Positions 44,061 to 52,441 are shown, counted from the stretch's first letter. The stretch is DNA of 64,000 nt from Rhodococcus sp040643435 (GCF_040643435.1 NZ_JBEYUH010000007.1:1-64000), one strand, 5' to 3'. A program made the numbers and translations. Notes: generated by a model not told the origin, from the sequence alone.

Positions 44061-44092
44061 CCCGAGCGTTTCGCCGCGAGAGATCCCGCAGA

Positions 44093-44098
44093 TAGGCT
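44093..44098 (+). promoter_or_regulatory. -10 box for leaderless HAD gene
   Basis: TAGGCT followed by 6 bases and ATG 44105; no Shine-Dalgarno site. Same hexamer as at the AAA ATPase. Confidence 0.55.
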
Positions 44099-44104
44099 CG
44101 ACCC

Positions 44105-44881
44105 ATGACGCATGTGGACGGGGTGCTGTTCGATATCGAGGGTGTGCTCGTCACCGACTGGCAGCCCGTCCCAGGAGCGGCGGACGTACTGGCACGCTTG
44201 CGCGCCGAGGGCGTCCGCCGCTCCTTTCTCACCAACACGACCTCCCGGACGTGCGCGCAGATCGCGGAGCGCCTCACCGATCTGGGGATGGAGGTGGCGC
44301 CGGACGAGATCGTCACTGCGGTGTCCCTCACCGTGGACCATGTCCGGCAGACCTATCCGGGCCTGCGCTGCTGGGTCCTCAACGAGGGGGACATCGCCGC
44401 AGACCTGGAGGGCATCGTCCTGGACGAGGACGATCCGCAGGTCGTGATCCTCGGCGGTGCAGGCGACAGCTTCACCCACCGGGCGATGAGCCGCGTCGCA
44501 GAACTGATGCTCGAGGACGTGCCGGTGATCGCGATGCACCGGGCGCTGTCCTGGCAGGCCGCCGACGGACTCCGCATCGACACCGGGGTCTACCTGGCGG
44601 GACTCGAGGAACTCACCGGTCGTTCGGTGGTCTCGGTCGGCAAGCCCTCGTTGCGCGGTTTCCTCGCCGCGGCGGAGCGGCTGGGGGTCGAACCCGATCG
44701 GATGGTGGTCGTCGGAGACGATCTGGCGGGGGAGGTCGTCCCCGGTCAGCGTCTCGGAATGACCGGAATTCTGGTGCGCACCGGCAAGTTTCGGCAGTCG
44801 GTACTGGATCTGGCGGTCGACCGTCCGGACCACGTCATCGATTCGGTCGCAGATCTTCCCGAACTCCTCGGCAGCCTGTGA
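44105..44881 (+). CDS. HAD-superfamily hydrolase, subfamily IIA (LHPP/NagD-like)
   Basis: A 258-residue phosphatase of the HAD-IIA group. Motif I reads FDIEGVL (Asp nucleophile, second Asp replaced by Glu), motif II is LTNTTSR, the capping-domain Lys lies in VGKPS, and motif III is VVVGDDLAGEV. The altered motif I occurs in LHPP-like proteins that act on phospholysine, phosphohistidine or pyrophosphate. The substrate here is not certain. Confidence 0.85.
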   Translation: MTHVDGVLFDIEGVLVTDWQPVPGAADVLARLRAEGVRRSFLTNTTSRTCAQIAERLTDLGMEVAPDEIVTAVSLTVDHVRQTYPGLRCWVLNEGDIAADLEGIVLDEDDPQVVILGGAGDSFTHRAMSRVAELMLEDVPVIAMHRALSWQAADGLRIDTGVYLAGLEELTGRSVVSVGKPSLRGFLAAAERLGVEPDRMVVVGDDLAGEVVPGQRLGMTGILVRTGKFRQSVLDLAVDRPDHVIDSVADLPELLGSL

Positions 44882-44913
44882 CACGTGCTCTCGCGTGAGG
44901 CGGATGTGGTCGG

Positions 44914-44919
44914 TACCCT
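44914..44919 (+). promoter_or_regulatory. candidate -10 box for secreted protein gene
   Basis: TACCCT, about 70 bases upstream of the TTG start. Between them the ten bases TTCGCGTAGA occur twice (44941-44950 and 44959-44968). Confidence 0.35.
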
Positions 44920-44994
44920 ACCGCCGGGGCGTTCGTCCCGTTCGCGTAGACGCAGCCTTTCGCGTAGAGGCACTCCAGTGCAGAGGAGCCGTTC

Positions 44995-45519
44995 TTGTCC
45001 ATCCGTTTCTTCCGTTCCGTTCTCACCGCGCGTCGTTCGCTCCGCGCCGGTGTATTGGTTTCCGTCGGGGTGGCCTCGGCCGCGCTGTTCGGTACCGGCA
45101 CTGCCGCGGCCGCGCCGGTGACCTGTGTGTCCCCTCCTTCTGCCAACGAGATCCTGGTATCGGAGGCCGCCAGCTGCGGCGCCACCGCCCAGGACGCCTT
45201 CGCGCGTTCCTATGCGGCCGACAGCGGCACCGCAGTGTCGGTGGCCCAGACCTCCGGCGCCGCCGAAGCCCACGCGACGGGCTTCGGCACGGCGCTCAGT
45301 GCGGCTCGTGACGGCGGTCGTTCCTATGCATACGCACTCGGCGGGGGATTGAGCCACTCGTGGGCGCAGGGCCCGGCGACGACCGTGTCCATCGCGGGCT
45401 GGGGGTCCGGCGCTACCGCCGACACCACCGGTGTCACGTGCGTCGGGGCTCAGTCGTTCGCGGTCAACACCGCGACGGGCCAGTGGTGCGCCGTGGGGGT
45501 CGGTTCCACGCCGCGGTGA
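44995..45519 (+). CDS. small secreted protein of unknown function
   Basis: A 174-residue protein with a clear signal peptide (twin-Arg-free, hydrophobic GVLVSVGVASAALFGTG, cleavage expected after TAAAA). The mature part has four Cys (near TCVSP, ASCGA, TCVGA and QWCAVG) that could form two disulfides, and many Ala, Gly, Ser and Thr residues. I do not recognise the family; similar small exported proteins are frequent in mycolic-acid bacteria. The TTG start has GAGGAG at proper distance. Confidence 0.7.
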   Translation: MSIRFFRSVLTARRSLRAGVLVSVGVASAALFGTGTAAAAPVTCVSPPSANEILVSEAASCGATAQDAFARSYAADSGTAVSVAQTSGAAEAHATGFGTALSAARDGGRSYAYALGGGLSHSWAQGPATTVSIAGWGSGATADTTGVTCVGAQSFAVNTATGQWCAVGVGSTPR

Positions 45520-45578
45520 GTCGAGCGCGTAGTCGGCGATCGGCGGATCGCCTGACGGGGGTGGCGGGTGCCGGTAAT

Positions 45579-45605
45579 CTTGCACTCGCCACCCCCGAGT
45601 GCTAA
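45579..45605 (+). promoter_or_regulatory. CIRCE element 1 upstream of groEL
   Basis: CTTGCACTC, 9 bases, GAGTGCTAA: one mismatch-bearing left arm and a perfect right arm of the HrcA operator. It overlaps TAATCT (45575-45580), a likely -10 box, so HrcA would block transcription. Confidence 0.9.
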
Positions 45606-45613
45606 GAATGCAC

Positions 45614-45640
45614 TTAGCACTCGCAACACGTGAGTGCCAG
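45614..45640 (+). promoter_or_regulatory. CIRCE element 2 upstream of groEL
   Basis: TTAGCACTC, 9 bases, GAGTGCCAG: perfect left arm, two mismatches in the right arm. Centre-to-centre distance from the first CIRCE is 35 bases. Confidence 0.9.
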
Positions 45641-45776
45641 GTCGGGACGGTGAGACCGGGTTTTCGACACCCCTGGTCGTCCGTCGCGGGCACTGATTCC
45701 GGCCGCAGGCGTACATGGAGCGATCCGACGAGCGATCGCTCCGGTGTCACCCCCATACCCGGAGGATCACTTCGCA

Positions 45777-47402
<1,626 letters not shown>

Positions 47403-47417
47403 TCCGCCCCTGAGCCA

Positions 47418-47456
47418 CACGAGGCCCGATCCCACCAGGTGGGGTCGGGCCTCGTG
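47418..47456 (+). terminator. terminator hairpin after groEL2
   Basis: Arms pair over 12 bp (CACGAGGCCCGA / TCGGGCCTCGTG), then a T-G wobble and CCCA/TGGG closing a small loop. No T tract follows, but stability is very high and it begins 16 bases after the groEL2 stop. Confidence 0.75.
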
Positions 47457-47534
47457 CTCGTGCCCGAGTTGAGTGCGTGGACCTCACGCCGGGCCATGTC
47501 CTTCTCGGCTGCGGCCGTGGTCGAAGCGGACTTG

Positions 47535-47830
47535 CACCGGCCGAAATTGCGAACATTTGCGCGCGCTGAGCTTTTGCGAGGCAGCACGTTGTATATCTCG
47601 TCGGCTACGGGGACTGCCTGGCGAATACGATTTCGAATGCGATCCAGCGCCTCATCGACGCCGGTCACGCCTGAAGTGCTGATGATCGAGGCATGCTCAA
47701 AGGCATTATCGGAGCATTCGTGGATCGGCTGCACTCTGCTACCAGCGACGAGGAACGAAGAATTCGACATCCTCCGTTATCTCGAGTTCCGGCCGACCGG
47801 CACCCACTCATGGGAGATTGCGCAGGAAGA
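47535..47830 (+). pseudogene. C-terminal remnant of a mycolyltransferase gene
   Basis: Translated fragments match the intact mycolyltransferase at 48563-49561: LLRGSTLYISSATG aligns with RLRGHALYISSASG, and LEFRPTGTHSW with FEFRAAGTHSW, which includes the catalytic His. Between them the matching peptide (GIIGAFVDRLHSATS with GIIEAAVDDCTRRLA) is in another frame, so at least two frameshifts occurred. Signal peptide and catalytic Ser regions are absent. There is no start codon or ribosome-binding site in place. I read it as a decayed tandem paralogue. Confidence 0.72.
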
Positions 47831-47928
47831 TCGATGTGGACCGGGGGCCGGCCGCAGCGTACTTCCGCCACGGCCGACCCCCGGTAGCAATTCGATGGGA
47901 AAACCCTCCGATCCCCCATCGAGGAGCG

Positions 47929-48048
47929 TTACGCCCCAGCGCCGCTCACGGAACCACCGAGTTCGACGCTTCCGGTTCCGAGGATTCCGAGAACGTCACG
48001 GATGCCCTCGAAGCCGACCTGTACGAGCTGATTCAGAAGATCCAGCAT
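47929..48048 (-). CDS. 39-residue amphipathic peptide (candidate PorA/PorH-like mycomembrane peptide)
   Basis: ATG 48048 has AAGGGAG 5-6 bases upstream and the frame ends in TAA. The peptide has an N-terminal amphipathic stretch (LDLLNQLVQVGFEGIRDVLG) and a Gly/Ser-rich tail (residues 24-39, TGS and GGS). It is acidic (D3, E14, D18, E29 against R17) and has no signal peptide. The pattern leucine-rich helix, Q-V-G/F, then TGS is shared with the peptides at 49944 and 50525. It is divergent from the mycolyltransferase gene. Too short for routine gene calling; function is inferred only. Confidence 0.6.
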   Translation of the reverse strand: MLDLLNQLVQVGFEGIRDVLGILGTGSVELGGSVSGAGA

Positions 48049-48562
48049 GTTGTCTCCCTTCGGTTCTTCGACAGCGCTGCTGCCATTCTTTCTTCTCACG
48101 CCCAACTGTGAGCGCAATGCGAGTGTCACACAGTGTTCGAGGGCTCGCAGAGCCAGATAACGAAATCGTCTCTACTCGGCGCTGGTCGGGTGGCAGATTC
48201 GCGAATATATAACGAATGTATATCGTCGAATTACGAGTGGTGAAATAGTGCAATCCGGCTGCGGGCTATTGGGCATCAGAATCCACAGTGCGAAATCGGG
48301 CAACGCCGTGGGGTCGACCGCCGACGAAGTCCCGCCGATCGACTCTCGTCGCTCCGGTAGGCCGTATTACGCGTACCTCAATGGAATCGGGGGTACGGGA
48401 TTTCCTCTCCGTCTGTCGACACCCCGACGGACTGCGCTCCATGGCCGTACGAGACGAACTCGACCGATTCGTCGCTTTTGCGCGGACCATCGGGTATACA
48501 TAGTCCCGTTGTCGGGGAACGGCAAACCGGACTCTTTCCGCTCAGGCGGAGATGGGGGTGCG
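48049..48562. promoter_or_regulatory. 514-base divergent region between peptide gene and mycolyltransferase
   Basis: The stretch 48195-48235 is unusually AT-rich, with ATATAACGAATGTATAT symmetry, and can serve as -10 region in either direction. TGTGACA and GCTCACA near 48098-48130 are spaced too widely for a standard CRP site. A 40-codon open frame at 48381-48503 looks protein-like but has no ribosome-binding site. A second possible promoter for the plus strand is TATACA at 48495-48500. Confidence 0.4.
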
Positions 48563-49561
48563 ATGATCTCGGCTGGAGTTCGACGGATCCTGGTTGCCGT
48601 CTCGGTGATCGCGGTGATCCTCCTCGGCTTTCCGGCCGGAACGTCTGCGCGGCCGGCTCCTCATCTGTCCCGGGTCGAAGTCGAGAACGCCCGCACGGTC
48701 GTCGCCCACGTGTACTCGGCCGCGATGGATCGCGTCGTGCGACTGCGGGTGCGGACGCCCGCCGATACGAATCGACCGCGCCCCACGCTGTACCTTCTCA
48801 ACGGAGCCAGCGGCGGCGAGGGGATCGCGAACTGGGACGCGCAGACGGATATCGACGCCTTCTTCGCGGACAAGAACGTCAACGTGGTGACCCCTCTCGA
48901 CGGGGCGTTCAGCTATTACACCGACTGGATGCGGGACGATCCTGCGCTGGGTCGCAACAAGTGGACCACCTTTCTGACCCACGAACTCCCGCCGATCATC
49001 GACGCGCAGTTCGGAACCACCGGCGTCAACGCGATCGCGGGACTGTCGATGTCGGGGACATCGGTTCTGAGTCTGGCGATTTCGCGTCCGGGACTGTACA
49101 GGGCGGTCGGCGCGTACAGCGGCTGTGCCGAGACCAGTACGGAACTCGGCCGACTCTACGTCCGCACCGTGGTCGAAAGTCGTGGCAGGGCAGATGTCGA
49201 AAACATGTGGGGACCGTCGGACGGACAGGGGTGGATCGAGAACGACCCCTATGTGAACGCCGACAGGCTACGCGGACACGCGCTGTACATCTCGTCCGCC
49301 AGCGGTCTGCCGGGCCGGCACGAGCATCTCGATGCGCGATCGGTCGACGGCGACCCGGCGCTGTTGGCGAATCAGGTTGTGGTGGGCGGAATCATCGAGG
49401 CGGCTGTCGACGACTGCACCCGTCGTCTCGCCGTCCGCCTCGGAGAGCTCGGTATCCCGGCACATTTCGAGTTCCGCGCTGCCGGCACCCACTCGTGGGG
49501 GTACTGGCAGGACGACCTCCACAACTCGTGGCCGATGATTGCGAGGGCTATCGAGTCCTGA
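48563..49561 (+). CDS. secreted mycolyltransferase (antigen 85/PS1 esterase family)
   Basis: A 332-residue exported alpha/beta hydrolase. The signal peptide covers about residues 1-29 (VAVSVIAVILLGFPAGTSA). YLLNGASGGEGIANWD, the nucleophile elbow AGLSMSGTS (Ser162), ENMWGPSDGQGWIENDP and GTHSW (His310) match the mycolyltransferase family that moves mycolic acids from trehalose monomycolate to arabinogalactan, trehalose or, for C. glutamicum MytC, protein Ser residues. ATG 48563 has GGGGG before it. It stands among four small peptide genes, which may be its substrates. Confidence 0.88.
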   Translation: MISAGVRRILVAVSVIAVILLGFPAGTSARPAPHLSRVEVENARTVVAHVYSAAMDRVVRLRVRTPADTNRPRPTLYLLNGASGGEGIANWDAQTDIDAFFADKNVNVVTPLDGAFSYYTDWMRDDPALGRNKWTTFLTHELPPIIDAQFGTTGVNAIAGLSMSGTSVLSLAISRPGLYRAVGAYSGCAETSTELGRLYVRTVVESRGRADVENMWGPSDGQGWIENDPYVNADRLRGHALYISSASGLPGRHEHLDARSVDGDPALLANQVVVGGIIEAAVDDCTRRLAVRLGELGIPAHFEFRAAGTHSWGYWQDDLHNSWPMIARAIES

Positions 49562-49670
49562 TCGACCGGAAGGATTCCGAGCGTGTCCCGCTCCTGGTGG
49601 GACTCGCGGGTCGATGCTGGAAGCTGTTCTTGTGTAACATGTTTCAATTTTACTTGTTCTTTCCAGGGTA

Positions 49671-49699
49671 TTGACGAGCCGGTTCGCCGGCCGTAATGT
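49671..49699 (+). promoter_or_regulatory. sigma70-type promoter of the two-peptide operon
   Basis: TTGACG (49671-49676), a 17-base spacer and TAATGT (49694-49699) make the best -35/-10 pair in the window. An AT-rich tract at 49636-49664 lies upstream like an UP element. Transcription should start near 49706, 66 bases before the first peptide. Confidence 0.8.
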
Positions 49700-49771
49700 G
49701 ACCTACGGCACAGGGCGCCTGAAAGTTGTTGTGTCGCAGTTTCTTCACTTCCCCACGTCCAAGGAGGCTTC

Positions 49772-49849
49772 ATGGGTAGCACCACGATCACCGAAGTCAT
49801 CACGTTCATCTTCTCTCTGCTCTCCCAGAGCGCGCAGTTCTTCAGCTGA
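49772..49849 (+). CDS. 25-residue hydrophobic peptide
   Basis: ATG 49772 follows a perfect AAGGAGG at 8-base spacing and the frame closes with TGA. The peptide begins MGSTT, has one Glu, no Lys or Arg, and a long hydrophobic/aromatic stretch (VITFIFSLLSQSAQFF) with Ser residues available for acylation. It is the first of two peptide genes between a consensus promoter and a strong terminator. No homologue is recognised; it is a candidate membrane or mycomembrane peptide. Confidence 0.6.
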   Translation: MGSTTITEVITFIFSLLSQSAQFFS

Positions 49850-49943
49850 CGCTGTTCCTCGCGCGACACCGCTCTGCACTGTTCCGTCCTGCTGTACCCG
49901 ATGACCGGAGATCTGACGTCTTCGGCAAATACCTGGAGGAAAG

Positions 49944-50036
49944 ATGGGAAGCATTTCGAACGGCCTCGAAGTTGTCGGTCAGCTCATCCAGCTGTTCTTG
50001 GTGATCGGTCCGGAGTTGTTGACCGGCTCGCTGTAA
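49944..50036 (+). CDS. 30-residue amphipathic peptide
   Basis: ATG 49944 is preceded by GGAGGAAAG and the frame ends in TAA. The peptide also starts MGS, then LEVVGQLIQLFLVIG, a proline, ELL and TGSL. Net charge is -2 with no basic residue. It resembles the 42-residue peptide at 50525 (ILELLASVLQVF...ELPETGS), suggesting paralogy. It is the second gene of the unit, 94 bases after the first peptide, with a terminator 57 bases downstream. Confidence 0.62.
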   Translation: MGSISNGLEVVGQLIQLFLVIGPELLTGSL

Positions 50037-50092
50037 TCCCGCCATCGACCCGGGGCGGCAGTGCGACGCATTTTTGCCCCTCCCCGAACTGT

Positions 50093-50133
50093 ACGAGCCC
50101 GATCCCGCTGCGGTGGGATCGGGCTCGTGTTTT
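50093..50133 (+). terminator. terminator of the two-peptide operon
   Basis: A perfect 14-bp stem (ACGAGCCCGATCCC / GGGATCGGGCTCGT), an 8-base loop and GTTTTC after it. Confidence 0.92.
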
Positions 50134-50377
50134 CTCCGGGTCCGCAAGTACCCGTGAGCTGGGGCGTCGAGTAGGTGAGCGTAAAAGTGCTCGGGTGAAT
50201 TGATTTCCGGAGAATGGAGCGGCGCGTTCCGGGGCGGGGTGCCCCGCACAGCGGTGGTCGAGTCGCATATTCGAGGCGATTCGGAATTATCGATACGAAA
50301 CATGCATTATGGGTGCGAATATTTGTCGACTCGGCGAAACCTGCCCCGAACTGCATCTATGTGATCGCAATATTAAA

Positions 50378-50393
50378 TGTGATTACCGTCACA
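50378..50393. promoter_or_regulatory. CRP/GlxR-type binding site
   Basis: TGTGATTACCGTCACA is a perfect TGTGA-N6-TCACA palindrome, the consensus of cAMP-responsive CRP/GlxR regulators. It lies 132 bases before the 42-residue peptide gene; a second half-site (ATGTGATCGC) is 19 bases upstream. Confidence 0.75.
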
Positions 50394-50524
50394 GTGGCTG
50401 ATTCGATTTCTCGGCTCGCGACATCTGCACATCTGTGTTCAAAATGGACCGAGCCCGTTGGAATTCGGGTTCACGGAAGAACTGAACGAGATCCGTTCGG
50501 ATTCATCGAACGAAGGAGATTGAC

Positions 50525-50653
50525 ATGGACGCTATTCTCGAACTTCTGGCCTCGGTCCTTCAGGTGTTCGGTAGCTCCGAGTTGCCGGAGACCGGTAGCG
50601 CCGGCGAGCTGCTCGAAAGCGGCAGCGCGGTACTCGAGGGCAGTGTCCAGTAA
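50525..50653 (+). CDS. 42-residue acidic amphipathic peptide (candidate PorA/PorH-like)
   Basis: ATG 50525 has GAAGGAG at 7-base spacing; the frame ends in TAA and is followed by a strong terminator. The N-terminal 15 residues form an amphipathic helix (DAILELLASVLQVF), then a Gly/Ser/Glu-rich tail. There are seven acidic residues (D2, E6, E19, E22, E28, E31, E38) and no basic ones; there is no signal peptide. Size, acidity and location downstream of groEL2 recall the C. glutamicum pore-forming peptides PorA and PorH, but I see no direct sequence match. Confidence 0.65.
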   Translation: MDAILELLASVLQVFGSSELPETGSAGELLESGSAVLEGSVQ

Positions 50654-50683
50654 CTCTCGCCTCGAAGTACGCAAGGCGTACGT

Positions 50684-50727
50684 AAACCTCGCAGCCCCGG
50701 TGGACAACCACCGGGGCTGCGAGGTTT
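50684..50727. terminator. bidirectional terminator between peptide gene and pspC
   Basis: A perfect 20-bp stem with an ACAA loop; the outer pairs are AAA/TTT, so both strands end the hairpin in T-rich sequence. It serves the peptide gene (plus) and the PspC gene (minus). Confidence 0.93.
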
Positions 50728-50769
50728 ATCTCGACCCTGCGAGCTTCGTCGACCCTTCGGGAATTCGGT

Positions 50770-50973
50770 TCAGCCCTCGGGCATCAACATCCACAGTGCG
50801 AGGTAGAGCAGCACGGCGGTGCCGCCGGTGATGAAGGCTGCCAGCACTGCGCCGGCGCGGACGAGATTGATGTCGATGCCGAAATAGTCGGCCAGCCCGG
50901 CACATACACCACCGAGCATGCGCTGGGACGACGAGCGGGTGAAGGGGCGGGGAGACTGATTCTCGAAGTTCAT
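50770..50973 (-). CDS. PspC-domain membrane protein
   Basis: A 67-residue protein consisting of one PspC domain: TRSSSQRMLGGVCAGLADYFG, then IDINLVRAGAVLAAFITGG and a second hydrophobic segment (AVLLYLALWMLMPE). Such short PspC proteins are membrane-stress components whose role in actinobacteria is poorly defined. ATG 50973 has AGGA upstream; an in-frame ATG eleven codons earlier lacks a ribosome-binding site. Confidence 0.85.
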   Translation of the reverse strand: MNFENQSPRPFTRSSSQRMLGGVCAGLADYFGIDINLVRAGAVLAAFITGGTAVLLYLALWMLMPEG

Positions 50974-51070
50974 GCACTCATCCTGTCGCGGCAGCAGTTC
51001 CGGCACATCGGGGACCGACCCGGATCTCGACCCTGATCTTCTTCTGGGGGTCGACGCCGCCGCGGACCGC

Positions 51071-51424
51071 TCAGCGGCAGACGATCGTCAGTCCGATGCC
51101 CCGCCACACCTGACGTTCGATGCGGTCGAACTCGCCGTCGGCCCGGTCGTATTCGTACTCGACGACGGTGTGGTACCCCCGGTCGCGCTGGGAGGTCACG
51201 GTGCAGTGGCCGCCGGCGAAGCCGGAACGGTTCACGATCGCGTACGGCACATCGGTCGCGGTAAGCACGTCGACCGCGGCGCGTTCGTTCATGCCGACGA
51301 CGACCGGGGCGGGTTGTGCTGTGGCGGTACCTGTTCCGAGAAGAAGGGCGACGGCTCCCAGTGACACGGCAGCGCCCGTGAAGGTGGCGGTCGCGAAGCG
51401 GGAGTGTTCGGGGCGGTCTGGCAT
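51071..51424 (-). CDS. small secreted protein with PASTA-like segment
   Basis: A 117-residue exported protein: signal peptide to about residue 36 (AAVSLGAVALLLGTGTATA), then VVVGMNERAAVDVLTATDVPYAIV, which resembles a single PASTA-type repeat, and a C-terminal beta-rich part with two Cys (GHCTV and IVCR) that may pair. GGAGGA precedes ATG 51424. No specific function can be assigned. Confidence 0.7.
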   Translation of the reverse strand: MPDRPEHSRFATATFTGAAVSLGAVALLLGTGTATAQPAPVVVGMNERAAVDVLTATDVPYAIVNRSGFAGGHCTVTSQRDRGYHTVVEYEYDRADGEFDRIERQVWRGIGLTIVCR

Positions 51425-51571
51425 GGGATCCTCCGAGGGTTACGGGATCGGACCCTTCGATCGTCCGCCGCGCCCCCACCCGAGCACATCGGGGCGCGTC
51501 CCCCATCCCGACCCCGAGAACCGGACTCGGGGTGGGCGCGGAAATCGGTGACCGGTGCGCACGTATCGGCC

Positions 51572-51577
51572 TAGTCT
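51572..51577 (+). promoter_or_regulatory. -10 box for leaderless alpha/beta hydrolase transcript
   Basis: TAGTCT followed by 6 bases and GTG 51584, without a Shine-Dalgarno site. Confidence 0.5.
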
Positions 51578-51583
51578 GGGCCG

Positions 51584-52441
51584 GTGGAGACCGTACCGAT
51601 CCAGCTACCCGGTGGCACGACCACGCCGGTGCGCCTGTTTCCGGGACCCGACCACGAACACGAGACGCGCCGCGACGCCTCCCGCGCCGTGGTGGTTGTC
51701 GTGCCCGGACTCGGGATTCCGGCCGGCTATTACGAACCCTTCGCCCAGGCCCTCGCCGATCACGGATTCGACGCGGCGATCTGTGAGCTCGCCGGTCAAG
51801 GAGACAGCCGGCCTCGTCCGGGTCCGGACAGCACCTATGGTTACCACGAGATCGTCGCCACGCATTTTCCCGCGGTGTTCGAAGTCGTGCGGGAGAGGTT
51901 TCCCGACTCGACGCCGTATCTGCTCGGCCATTCGATGGGTGGGCAACTCGGCGTGCTCTACGCCGCCCGTGTCCGCGGCCGCCTCGGCGGACTGATTCTC
52001 GTCGCCTCCGGAACCCCGTACTACCGGCACCACAGTGGAATCCGGGGGCCGGGTCTGCTGGTCGGCGCGACCGCGATGTCGCTCACCGCGGCTCTCGCGG
52101 GGTTCTGGCCCGGCGACCGTATCGACGTCGGCGGCTTCGGCCGGCAGTCGCGTGTGCTGATCTCCGACTGGGCCGGACTCGCTCGCACAGGGCGATTCGA
52201 ACCTGAAGGGGCGGACATCGACTACGAGGAACGCGTCGGCAGGCTGACTCTGCCCGTTCTGTCGATCACCATCGACGACGACAACCTCACACCTGTGGCC
52301 TCCGCGCGACACCTGCTCGGGAAACTGCCGCGCGCCGACATCACCGAATGGCACAACCCGCGGCCGCTCGGTCACAACGGGTGGATCCGCGACAGTGATG
52401 ACACCGTCGCCGAGGTCGTCGCCTGGCTACGTGACCGTTGA
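51584..52441 (+). CDS. alpha/beta hydrolase
   Basis: A 285-residue cytoplasmic alpha/beta-fold hydrolase: VVVVPGLGIPAGYYEPFAQAL (oxyanion region), LGHSMGGQLG (nucleophile Ser), TIDDDNLTPVASA (acid) and LGHNGWIRD (His). This pattern fits serine esterases or lipases of the monoacylglycerol-lipase-like group. The natural substrate is unknown. Its end overlaps the convergent dehydratase gene by 15 bases. Confidence 0.85.
   Translation: METVPIQLPGGTTTPVRLFPGPDHEHETRRDASRAVVVVVPGLGIPAGYYEPFAQALADHGFDAAICELAGQGDSRPRPGPDSTYGYHEIVATHFPAVFEVVRERFPDSTPYLLGHSMGGQLGVLYAARVRGRLGGLILVASGTPYYRHHSGIRGPGLLVGATAMSLTAALAGFWPGDRIDVGGFGRQSRVLISDWAGLARTGRFEPEGADIDYEERVGRLTLPVLSITIDDDNLTPVASARHLLGKLPRADITEWHNPRPLGHNGWIRDSDDTVAEVVAWLRDR

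Larger units (their letters stand above)
50037..50524. other. 488-base stretch between peptide genes
   Basis: It contains the terminator at 50093-50133, the TGTGA-N6-TCACA site at 50378-50393 and an AT-rich patch (50275-50395) that contrasts with the GC-rich surroundings. Longer open frames cross it but have poor codon bias and no ribosome-binding sites. No convincing further gene is seen. Confidence 0.5.

Noticed and set aside
48098..48130. CRP site in the divergent region
   Set aside because: TGTGA and TCACA halves are present on the minus strand but separated by 14 bases instead of 6.
47439..48212. Continuous 257-codon plus-strand frame after groEL2
   Set aside because: It starts inside the groEL2 terminator and only its middle resembles a mycolyltransferase C-terminus with frame changes; the rest has Arg/Ser/Pro-rich shadow composition. 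Treated as a pseudogene fragment.
48381..48503. 40-codon open frame between the divergent peptide and mycolyltransferase genes
   Set aside because: Its translation looks protein-like (alternating charged and hydrophobic residues), but there is no ribosome-binding site, no recognisable family and it lies in the region expected to hold promoters. It may be a gene relic.
49639..49674. 11-codon hydrophobic frame (ATG TTT CAA ...) before the two-peptide operon
   Set aside because: No Shine-Dalgarno site, and it coincides with the AT-rich upstream element and -35 box of the promoter, which explains the composition.
50214..50831. 205-codon plus-strand frame covering the CRP site and the 42-residue peptide
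   Set aside because: It runs through a perfect 20-bp terminator and has Arg/Ser-rich shadow composition; the short peptide frame has the proper ribosome-binding site and stop.
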